Shown here: positions 16,275-22,418 of the stretch, in pieces
How positions within the stretch are numbered: position 1 is the stretch's first letter
How the letters are laid out: the number at the start of each line of letters is the position of its first letter
NCBI RefSeq assembly: GCF_900104815.1
Contig: NZ_FNTD01000004.1
Span: forward strand, 4,666,501 to 4,730,500
From: Streptomyces misionensis
GTDB taxonomy: Bacteria; Actinomycetota; Actinomycetes; Streptomycetales; Streptomycetaceae
DNA: 64,000 nucleotides
Direction of reading: 5' to 3'
Notes under the pieces: model-generated
Told to the model about the DNA's origin: nothing
The model's database searches: none
Seen by the model: the letters and a program-made list of their open reading frames with translations, nothing else
Translations under genes and position numbers: made by a program

Positions 16275-16727
16275 ATGGCGCTCGACCAGTCCTTCGTGGG
16301 ACGGACCTACCCGCCCACCGCCCCCTACGAGGTGGGCCGGGAGAAGATCCGCGAGTTCGCCGAGGCCGTGGGGGAGACCAACCCGGTGTTCACGGACCCG
16401 GAAGCCGCCAAGGCGTACGGGTACTCCGACGTGATCGCCCCCCCGACCTTCGTGTTCTCCATCACCTTCCGCGCCGCCGGCCAGGTCATCGAGGACCCCC
16501 AGCTCGGCCTGGACTACAGCCGGGTCGTGCACGGCGACCAGAAGTTCGCCTACCGCCGCCCGGTGCGCGCCGGTGACCGGCTCACGGTCACCTCGACCAT
16601 CGAGGCGATCAAGTCCCTCGCGGGCAACGACATCCTGGACATCCGCGGCGAGGTGCACGACGAGGCGGGCGAGCACGTCGTGACCGCCTGGACCAAGCTC
16701 GTGGCCCGCGCGGCCGAGGAGGCGTGA
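16275..16727 (+). CDS. MaoC-like N-terminal (FAS1-type) dehydratase subunit, UPF0336 family
   Basis: This is a 150-residue hot-dog-fold protein of the MaoC_dehydrat_N (UPF0336) family, related to mycobacterial HadA/HadC. It is seen in the segments YEVGREKIREFAEAVGETNPVF, VIAPPTFVFSI and FAYRRPVRAGDRLTV. The catalytic Asp/His pair of hydratases is absent, which fits a non-catalytic, substrate-holding partner of the downstream MaoC subunit. ATG 16275 is preceded by AGGAGG. The next gene begins eight bases after its stop. The two are expected to form a heterodimer acting on (3R)-hydroxyacyl thioesters; the physiological substrate is uncertain. Confidence 0.88.
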   Translation: MALDQSFVGRTYPPTAPYEVGREKIREFAEAVGETNPVFTDPEAAKAYGYSDVIAPPTFVFSITFRAAGQVIEDPQLGLDYSRVVHGDQKFAYRRPVRAGDRLTVTSTIEAIKSLAGNDILDIRGEVHDEAGEHVVTAWTKLVARAAEEA

Positions 16728-16734
16728 GCAGCTG

Positions 16735-17163
16735 ATGACCGCGAAGATCGGCTACGACGACGTCGAGGTCGGCACCGAGCTGCCGGCCCAGACCTTCCCC
16801 GTGACCCGCGCCACCTTGGTGCGCTACGCGGGCGCCTCCGGGGACTTCAACCCCATCCACTGGAACGAGAGGTTCGCCAAGGAGGTGGGCCTGCCGGACG
16901 TGATCGCGCACGGCATGTTCACCATGGCCGAGGCGATCCGCGTGGTCACCGACTGGCTCGGCGACCCGGGCGCCGTGGTCGAGTACGGCGTCCGCTTCAC
17001 CAAGCCGGTCGTCGTGCCCAACGACGATCAGGGCGCCCTGATCGAGGTCAGCGGCAAGGTCGCGGCCAAGCTGGACGACAACACCGTCCGCGTGGACCTC
17101 ACGGCGACCAGCGGCGGCCAGAAGGTGCTGGGCATGTCGCGGGCGGTCGTGCGACTGGCCTGA
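16735..17163 (+). CDS. MaoC family (R)-specific enoyl-CoA/ACP hydratase
   Basis: A 142-residue hot-dog hydratase. The (R)-hydratase motif YAGASGDFNPIHWN supplies the catalytic Asp37 and His42, followed by VIAHGMFTMAEAIR. The C-terminal strand region VEYGVRFTKPVVVPNDD is typical of HadB. It lies eight bases behind the UPF0336 partner gene, so the pair forms an operon like hadA-hadB next to rpmG in actinobacteria. It probably catalyses reversible hydration of trans-2-enoyl thioesters in fatty-acid metabolism. A hairpin terminator follows at 17196-17231. Confidence 0.92.
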   Translation: MTAKIGYDDVEVGTELPAQTFPVTRATLVRYAGASGDFNPIHWNERFAKEVGLPDVIAHGMFTMAEAIRVVTDWLGDPGAVVEYGVRFTKPVVVPNDDQGALIEVSGKVAAKLDDNTVRVDLTATSGGQKVLGMSRAVVRLA

Positions 17164-17195
17164 CGGCAGGCCCGCTCCGGCGGCTGAGCGGTAGA

Positions 17196-17231
17196 CGTAA
17201 GGGGCGTCCTCCTGGCGGGGCGCCCCTTACG
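17196..17231 (+). terminator. Terminator after the hydratase operon
   Basis: A perfect 11-bp inverted repeat CGTAAGGGGCG (17196-17206) and CGCCCCTTACG (17221-17231) with a 14-base loop, followed by CGTTTCC. Confidence 0.8.
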
Positions 17232-17270
17232 CGTTTCCAGGCAGCTCCAGGCGGGATACCGGGTTGTGGA

Positions 17271-17290
17271 AGTAGTAATTGAGTACTAAC
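17271..17290. promoter_or_regulatory. Putative TetR operator upstream of the repressor gene
   Basis: Read on the minus strand this 20-base site is GTTAGT-N8-ACTACT. It nearly matches the perfect dyad GTTAGT-N8-ACTAAC found before the exporter gene at 17917-17936. It lies 8 bases before the TetR start codon, consistent with autorepression. Confidence 0.6.
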
Positions 17291-17298
17291 TTACTTTC

Positions 17299-17874
17299 AT
17301 GCCCAGGATGAGTGCGGAAGAGCGGCGCGAAAGCGTCGTCCGAGCGGCGATGGAGGAGTTCGGCCGAGGGGGCTACTACGGCACCTCCACCGAGGCCATC
17401 GCCAAGCGGGTCGGCGTGTCACAGCCGTACCTCTTCCGGCTCTTCCCGGGGAAGCGGGCGATCTTCCTGGCCGCGGCGGACCGCTGCATCCAGGACACCA
17501 TCCGCATGTTCGAGGAGGCGGCCGAGGGGCTGGAGGGCGAGGAGGCCGTGCACGCCATGGCCACGGCCTACAAGACGGCCATCGCCGAGCAGCCCTCGCG
17601 GCTGATGATGCAGATGCAGATGTTCCTGGCCGTCGCGGCCGCCGAGCAGGAGGGCGACCGGGAGTTCGGCGAGGCCGTGCGGGCCGGGTGGATGCGGCTG
17701 TGGGACGCCGTCCATGTGCCGCTCGGCGCCGACGTGACCGGCACGACCCACTTCATGGCCTACGGAATGCTCATCAACTGCCTGGTGGCCCTCGGCTTCC
17801 CGGCCGGACACCGGGTGTGGGAGGGGCTGCACGCGGACCCGTTCCAGCGCGGAACGGGCGAACCCGAGGCGTAG
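17299..17874 (+). CDS. TetR/AcrR family transcriptional repressor
   Basis: A 191-residue TetR regulator. The N-terminal helix-turn-helix is clear: RRESVVRAAMEEFGRGGYYGTSTEAIAKRVGVSQPYLFRLFPGKRAIFLA (about residues 8-57). An all-helical ligand-binding region follows, rich in Met (LMMQMQMFLAVAAAEQEG). It sits just upstream of an MFS exporter gene in the same direction. Matching GTTAGT-N8 dyads lie before both genes, which points to control of itself and of the exporter, with relief by an exported compound. That compound is unknown. The start ATG 17299 lacks a good ribosome site, so translation may be inefficient or leaderless. Confidence 0.88.
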   Translation: MPRMSAEERRESVVRAAMEEFGRGGYYGTSTEAIAKRVGVSQPYLFRLFPGKRAIFLAAADRCIQDTIRMFEEAAEGLEGEEAVHAMATAYKTAIAEQPSRLMMQMQMFLAVAAAEQEGDREFGEAVRAGWMRLWDAVHVPLGADVTGTTHFMAYGMLINCLVALGFPAGHRVWEGLHADPFQRGTGEPEA

Positions 17875-17916
17875 GCAAGGCGCGGGACGCCCATGGGCGG
17901 ACCCACGCCCGCGAAA

Positions 17917-17936
17917 GTTAGTCAGTAATAACTAAC
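17917..17936. promoter_or_regulatory. Putative TetR operator upstream of the MFS exporter
   Basis: A dyad GTTAGT (17917-17922), eight bases, ACTAAC (17931-17936), in an AT-rich gap between the TetR gene and the exporter. It resembles the site at 17271-17290. It lies 32 bases before the exporter ATG. Confidence 0.65.
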
Positions 17937-17968
17937 CAATCGAACGGGATCTCATCCCCGGGGGAGCG

Positions 17969-19396
17969 ATGTCACAGACCCGCAGGAGCGCCGCCTGGGC
18001 GCTTCTCGTCACCAGCGTCGCCGGCTTCATGGCGGCCCTGGACAACCTCGTCGTCACCACCGCCCTGCCCTCGATCCGCCAGGATCTCGGCGGCGCGCTG
18101 GACGATCTGGAGTGGACGGTGAGCGCGTACACGCTCACCTTCGCCTGCCTGCTGATGTTCGGCGCCGCGCTCGGCGACCGGTTCGGGCGCAGGCGGCTGT
18201 TCATCGCCGGACTCACCGTCTTCACCGGCGCCTCGGCCGCCGCGGCGCTGGCGCCCGGCATCGGCTCGCTGATCGCCGCCCGCGCGGTGCAGGGCGTGGG
18301 CGCCGCGGTGATGATGCCGCTCACACTGACCCTGCTGACCGCGGCGGTACCGGCGGCCAGGCGCGGCACGGTGTACGGCATCTGGGGCGCCGTCAACGGA
18401 CTCGCGGTCGCCTCCGGCCCGCTGATCGGCGGCAGCCTCACCGAACACGTGTCCTGGCACTGGATCTTCTGGCTGAACGTTCCGCTCGGCCTGCTCGTCC
18501 TGCCGCTGGCGCGGCTGCGGCTGGCCGAGTCGTACGGCGCCGACGCCCGCCTCGACGTCCCCGGCACCCTGCTCGCCGGCGGCGGCCTCTTCGGCATCGT
18601 GTACAGCCTGGTCAGGGGCCCCTCCGACGGCTGGACGGACCCGGTCGTGCTGACCGCGCTGTCGGCCGGCGGCGTGCTCCTGCTCGCCTTCGTGGGCTGG
18701 AGCTCGCGGGCCGCGAACCCCATGCTGCCGATGCGCCTGTTCCGCTCCCGGGCCTTCTCCGGGATCAACGCGGCGAGCCTGCTGATGTTCGTCGGCATGT
18801 TCGGCTCGATCTTCCTGCTCAGCCAGTACATGCAGAACGTGCTGGGCTACTCGCCCACGGACGCCGGGCTCAGGATGCTGCCGTGGACCGGGATGCCGAT
18901 GCTCGTCGCGCCGATCGCCGGGTTCCTGTCCGACCGCGTGGGCGGCCGCCCGGTCGTCGCCGCCGGCCTGCTGCTCCAGGCCGCCGGCCTCGGCTACATG
19001 GCCTGCGTGGTCACCGCGCACGCCTCCTACGCCGACCAGCTGCCCGCCCTCGTCCTCAGCGGCGCCGGCATGGCCCTGTACTTCGCCCCGGCCGCCGCCC
19101 TGGTGATGTCCAGCGTGCGCCCGCAGGAACAGGGCATCGCCTCCGGCGCGAACAACGCCCTGCGCGAGGTGGGCGGCGCGCTCGGCATCGCGGTGATGTC
19201 CTCGATCTTCTCGGCGTACGGCGGCTACACCTCCGCCCAGTCCTTCGTCGACGGTCTGCGCCCGGCCCTGATCACCGGCGCCTCGGTGGTCGCCCTCGCC
19301 GCGCTGGCCGCGCTGATGATCCCGGCACGCGCCGGCGGCCCCCGGCCGGCACCGGCGGAACCGGCCGCACCGGCCCTGGAGACCACGGCGGGCTGA
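17969..19396 (+). CDS. MFS multidrug exporter, DHA2 (EmrB/QacA) family
   Basis: A 475-residue major facilitator with about 14 membrane helices. Motif A-like GDRFGRRRLF follows helix 2, and motif C of drug antiporters appears in the helix-5 region (NGLAVASGPLIGGSLTEHVSWHWIFWLNVPLG). The N-terminus AGFMAALDNLVVTTALPSIR contains the conserved acidic residue of motif D1 used by QacA-like proton antiporters. The ATG follows GGGGGAG. With the TetR gene upstream and shared putative operators, it is probably an inducible efflux pump for a hydrophobic or cationic compound. The Pro/Ala-rich cytoplasmic tail is unremarkable. Confidence 0.9.
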   Translation: MSQTRRSAAWALLVTSVAGFMAALDNLVVTTALPSIRQDLGGALDDLEWTVSAYTLTFACLLMFGAALGDRFGRRRLFIAGLTVFTGASAAAALAPGIGSLIAARAVQGVGAAVMMPLTLTLLTAAVPAARRGTVYGIWGAVNGLAVASGPLIGGSLTEHVSWHWIFWLNVPLGLLVLPLARLRLAESYGADARLDVPGTLLAGGGLFGIVYSLVRGPSDGWTDPVVLTALSAGGVLLLAFVGWSSRAANPMLPMRLFRSRAFSGINAASLLMFVGMFGSIFLLSQYMQNVLGYSPTDAGLRMLPWTGMPMLVAPIAGFLSDRVGGRPVVAAGLLLQAAGLGYMACVVTAHASYADQLPALVLSGAGMALYFAPAAALVMSSVRPQEQGIASGANNALREVGGALGIAVMSSIFSAYGGYTSAQSFVDGLRPALITGASVVALAALAALMIPARAGGPRPAPAEPAAPALETTAG

Positions 19397-19406
19397 CCCC
19401 GGCACG

Positions 19407-19856
19407 TCACCCCGGGACACACTCGGCCCACACGGTCTTGCACGGAAACGGGCCCTCGATCACCCCCCAACGGTCCGCCAGGGCGTCCACCAGGAGCAGC
19501 CCACGCCCCGACTCGGCGTCCACGGCGGGCCGTCGGACATCCGGCAGCCGCTCGCCGCGCGGGTCGGTGACCTCGATCCGGAGCCGGTCGCCGACGCGGC
19601 GGAGCGTCAGCCGGAAGTCCCGGCCCGGCACCCGGCCGTGCGTGACGGCATTCGCCGCCAGCTCGGCCACGAGGTGCGTCGCGGGGGCCGTGGGCAACCC
19701 CCATTGCCGCAACTGCGCCTCGGCGAGCAGCCGGGCGAGGCGGGCCCCGCGCCGGGTGGACGACAGCAGCAGGCTGAAGCCGGCGGAGGGGGCGGGCGGT
19801 TGGGCCGTGTCGGCGGCGATCTTCTGGTTCACGCTGCTCAGCGTGACCGGAAACAC
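19407..19856 (-). CDS. ATP-binding protein, RsbW-like serine kinase fold
   Basis: This is a 149-residue HATPase_c_2 protein. The N-box HLVAELAANAVTHGRV, the G1-like EVTDPRGERLPDV and G2-like ESGRGLLLVDALADRWG are all present. The end CKTVWAECVPG matches the usual ending of the many Streptomyces anti-sigma-regulatory-type kinases. Such proteins phosphorylate anti-sigma antagonists or pair with XRE/DUF397 modules. It diverges from the XRE gene, as is common for that pairing. The partner sigma factor or antagonist is unknown. Confidence 0.85.
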   Translation of the reverse strand: MFPVTLSSVNQKIAADTAQPPAPSAGFSLLLSSTRRGARLARLLAEAQLRQWGLPTAPATHLVAELAANAVTHGRVPGRDFRLTLRRVGDRLRIEVTDPRGERLPDVRRPAVDAESGRGLLLVDALADRWGVIEGPFPCKTVWAECVPG

Positions 19857-19987
19857 CTGCCGTGCGGAGTGAACGGGCGGTCGCGTGCGGTGACTGTCGG
19901 CGGGTTGTCCAGTGCTGTCCGGGCTGTCGGCGCCGTTGTCACGGGTAGGGCGCCGCGACAGGGCGCGGGACTACGGAGGGGTGCGGA

Positions 19988-20863
19988 ATGTCGGTGGACG
20001 GCGAGGCGGTACGACCCGGCACGGAGGCGAACGAGCCCGGGTGGGAGGTGGATCCGGACGACGAGTGGGGCGTGGCCGTGATCACCATGGTGGGACGGCA
20101 GCTGAAGCTGCTGCGCGAGGCGTCGGGCATGCGCGCCGCCGAGTTCGGGGCGGCCATCGGCTACGGCGAGGACCTGGTCTACAAGGTCGAGGGCGGAAAA
20201 CGGATCCCCCGGCGCGAGTACCTGGCCGAGTCCGACCGGGTGCTGGGGGCGGGCGGCGTCATCGCGGCGACGTGGGAGGACGTGAAGAAGGTCCGGTATC
20301 CGAAGACGGTTCGGGAACTGGGCAAGCTGGAAGCCAAGGCGGTCGAGATCGCACTGTACGAGTGCCACATCATCCCGGGGCTGCTGCAGACGCCGGAGCA
20401 CGCCCGAGCTGTGATCGGGGCAGCGCAGCCGCCGTACTCGCCGGATGACGTGGAGCGCATGGTGGCCGCTCGGCTGGCCCGGCAGTCGATCTTCGAACGC
20501 TCACCTGCCCCGGCGCTCAGTTTCGTCCTGGAGGAGGGGGTTCTGCGGCGTCCTATCGGAGGCACAATGGCAGGGCGTCGGCAGCTCGAACGCCTGCTGG
20601 AGGTAGGTCGGTTGCACAACGTCGTGCTTCAGGTGATGCCGATGAACTGCGACACGCATTCCGGGCTGGACGGTCGGATCGAACTGCTGAAGTTCCCGGA
20701 CGGTACGGCCGTTGGTCGCTCCGACGGGGCGTTCAACGGCCGTCCGACCTCCGACCCCAAACACCTGCGCATCCTTGAGCTGCGGTATGGCACCATCCGG
20801 GCTCAGGCGCTCTCGCCGCGGGAGTCGCTGGCCCTCATCGAGCAACTGCTGGGAGAAACATGA
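19988..20863 (+). CDS. XRE-family helix-turn-helix regulator with DUF5753
   Basis: This is a 291-residue regulator. The helix-turn-helix covers about residues 34-90 (MVGRQLKLLREASGMRAAEFGAAIGYGEDLVYKVEGGKRIPRREYLAESDRVL). The C-terminal two-thirds is the actinobacterial DUF5753 module (ECHIIPGLLQTPEHARAVI, then LQVMPMNCDTHSGLDGRIELLKFPDG and RESLALIEQLLGE). It belongs to the WhiJ/AbaA-orfA-like family that works with a small DUF397 partner. The stop overlaps the DUF397 start (ATGA at 20860). The last 45 codons or so, with the partner gene, are duplicated downstream. Confidence 0.92.
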   Translation: MSVDGEAVRPGTEANEPGWEVDPDDEWGVAVITMVGRQLKLLREASGMRAAEFGAAIGYGEDLVYKVEGGKRIPRREYLAESDRVLGAGGVIAATWEDVKKVRYPKTVRELGKLEAKAVEIALYECHIIPGLLQTPEHARAVIGAAQPPYSPDDVERMVAARLARQSIFERSPAPALSFVLEEGVLRRPIGGTMAGRRQLERLLEVGRLHNVVLQVMPMNCDTHSGLDGRIELLKFPDGTAVGRSDGAFNGRPTSDPKHLRILELRYGTIRAQALSPRESLALIEQLLGET

Positions 20864-21069
20864 TCCGCAAGACCACGGCCGGGGACGCCTCCGAGCTGGC
20901 GTGGTTCAAGAGCAGCCACAGCGGCGGCAACGACGGCAACTCCTGCGTCGAGCTGGCCGTTTCCCCCGGTACCGTGCATGTCCGCGACTCCAAGAACACC
21001 GAGGGCCCCCGGCTGGCGCTGACCCCCGGTGCATGGGCGCGCTTCGTGTCGTACGCCTCGGCGGGCTGA
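20860..21069 (+). CDS. DUF397 domain protein, first copy
   Basis: A 69-residue DUF397 protein (MIRKTTAGDASELAWFKSSHSGGNDGNSCVELA, then VHVRDSKNTEGPRLALTPGAWARFV). DUF397 proteins are small partners of XRE/DUF5753 regulators in Streptomyces development and antibiotic control; some behave as antitoxin-like or antagonist partners. The start overlaps the XRE stop, so the genes are translationally coupled. It is nearly identical to the second copy at 21204. Confidence 0.9.
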   Translation: MIRKTTAGDASELAWFKSSHSGGNDGNSCVELAVSPGTVHVRDSKNTEGPRLALTPGAWARFVSYASAG

Positions 21070-21072
21070 GCT

Positions 21073-21207
21073 GCGTTCAACGGCCGTCCGACCTCCGACC
21101 CCAAACACCTGCGCATCCTTGAGCTGCGGTATGGCACCATCCGGGCTCAGGCGCTCTCGCCGCGGGAGTCGCTGGCCTTCATCGAGCAACTGCTGGGAGA
21201 AACATGA
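21073..21207 (+). pseudogene. Duplicated C-terminal fragment of the XRE regulator gene
   Basis: The 135-base segment repeats the last 44 codons of the XRE/DUF5753 gene (reading FNGRPTSDPKHLRILELRYG through EQLLGET-stop) without its start. It precedes the second DUF397 copy with the same ATGA overlap. It is probably not translated as a protein, but it retains the ribosome site for copy 2. Confidence 0.75.
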
Positions 21208-21413
21208 TCCGCAAGACCACGGCCGGGGACGCCTCCGAGCTGGCGTGGTTCAAGAGCAGCTACAGCAGCGGCAACGACGGCAACTCCTGCGTCGAGCTGG
21301 CCGTTTCCCCCGGTACCGTGCATGTCCGCGACTCCAAGAACACCGAGGGCCCCCGGCTGGCGCTGACCCCCGGTGCGTGGGCGCGCTTCGTGTCGTACGC
21401 CTCGGCGGGCTGA
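21204..21413 (+). CDS. DUF397 domain protein, second copy
   Basis: A 69-residue DUF397 protein that differs from the upstream copy mainly at SHSGG versus SYSSG near residue 18. It keeps the ribosome-binding context of the duplicated XRE tail. Two DUF397 partners for one XRE regulator may alter dosage or specificity. An orphan DUF6879/NLR-like gene set follows after 130 bases. Confidence 0.88.
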   Translation: MIRKTTAGDASELAWFKSSYSSGNDGNSCVELAVSPGTVHVRDSKNTEGPRLALTPGAWARFVSYASAG

Positions 21414-21547
21414 GCCCTCTCCGGACAGCAGCCGCAACGCCGTCCGTCCGCTGCAGGCGTCCGGCGGCCTTTTATGGCTGTGGACGGTCCGTCGTCGCGT
21501 CCGTACGCTGAGTAGGCTGTCCGGACGGGCGAAGCTGGGGGCGACGT

Positions 21548-21817
21548 ATGAGCGATACCTGGGACGCGGACCGGAAGGCCCGACTGGTTCGGCGCGTCGG
21601 GATCGCGCCGGCGGAGTTGGGCACGACCGGGGGACGGGACGGCTGCCCGGACATCTGGGAGCTGGACAACGGCGACTTCGCGGTCATCGGCCGCGACCTC
21701 ACGCACGTGTATGCCGAGGGCCTGCCCGACGACGCGGTGATCGGCGGGGGCGAACGCCTCGTGGTCATCCCACGGCTCACCCTGCTCACCGCGAAGGCGC
21801 ACATTCCGGATGCGTGA
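21548..21817 (+). CDS. Small conserved hypothetical protein
   Basis: An 89-residue protein (MSDTWDADRKARLVRRVGIAPAELG, then CPDIWELDNGDFAVIGRDLTHVY and VIGGGERLVVIPRLTLLTAKA). Proteins with this WELDNGDFAVIG pattern commonly precede DUF6879 genes in Streptomyces; no function is known to me. It overlaps the next gene by eight bases, so the two are coupled. No membrane segment or signal is present. Confidence 0.8.
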   Translation: MSDTWDADRKARLVRRVGIAPAELGTTGGRDGCPDIWELDNGDFAVIGRDLTHVYAEGLPDDAVIGGGERLVVIPRLTLLTAKAHIPDA

Positions 21818-22418
21818 CCTCCTTGGCGCCTCTCATGGCGAGAAGCTGGAACTGGACGCGTACCGCGAGGACTTCCGCCGCCGGGACTTCGCCGTGGACG
21901 GCTGGGATTCGTGGAAGCTGGAGCGCCGCCAGCACTTCCGTGAGCCGGGGGACCCGAGCTGGGAAGCCTTTGCCCGCGGGGACTGGCCGGAGGCGCTGCG
22001 GCTGATCGAGGCGCAGCGGGCCGGGCTGCTCGACCTGTCCCGGCTGGCAGCGCGACACCGGTGCCGTCTGCTGCGGGTCCGCATCGTGGAGCCGCCCCTC
22101 ACCCCCTACCTGCAATGGGAACTGCACCTGCTGCGGGTGCGGGCCGAGTGCGGCGAACTGATCCGCGTCATCGGCCCGGAACACGTCGCGGCGTACGAGG
22201 ACACCGGCCCGGTACCGGAACTGATCACGTTGAACGACGACACCGTGTACGAGATCCGCTACGACACGGAGGGCGTCCTCGAAGGCGCCGTGCGCTATGT
22301 CGACACGGCCACGAGGAACCGTGTGGCGGCGCGGATCGAGAACCTGTACGCGCTGGGGGAGGACATCGGCACGTTCTTCGGTCGCGACGTGGCCCACCTC
22401 GCACCTCCCCGCCGATGA
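21810..22418 (+). CDS. DUF6879 family protein
   Basis: A 202-residue protein with the DUF6879 pattern: RRDFAVDGWDSWKLERRQHFREPGDPSWEAFARGDWPEALRLIE, later RVRIVEPPLTPYLQWELHLLRVRAECGELIRV and DTVYEIRYDTEGVLEGAVRYVD. The function of this family is unknown. Its strict position between a small protein and an NLR-like ATPase (ATGA overlap at 22415-22418) suggests that it is an effector or sensor partner of that ATPase, which is inference from context. Confidence 0.85.
   Translation: MRDLLGASHGEKLELDAYREDFRRRDFAVDGWDSWKLERRQHFREPGDPSWEAFARGDWPEALRLIEAQRAGLLDLSRLAARHRCRLLRVRIVEPPLTPYLQWELHLLRVRAECGELIRVIGPEHVAAYEDTGPVPELITLNDDTVYEIRYDTEGVLEGAVRYVDTATRNRVAARIENLYALGEDIGTFFGRDVAHLAPPRR

Larger units (their letters stand above)
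20729..21415 (+). repeat. Tandem 344-bp duplication covering the XRE 3' end and the DUF397 gene
   Basis: Copy 1 (20729-21071) and copy 2 (21073-21415) align base for base at an offset of 344, with only a handful of substitutions (for example CTC to TTC near the end of the XRE part, and CAC/GGC to TAC/AGC in the DUF397 gene). Copy 2 begins inside the XRE reading frame, so its first 130 or so bases are a headless XRE fragment. The high identity indicates a recent duplication. Confidence 0.92.
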
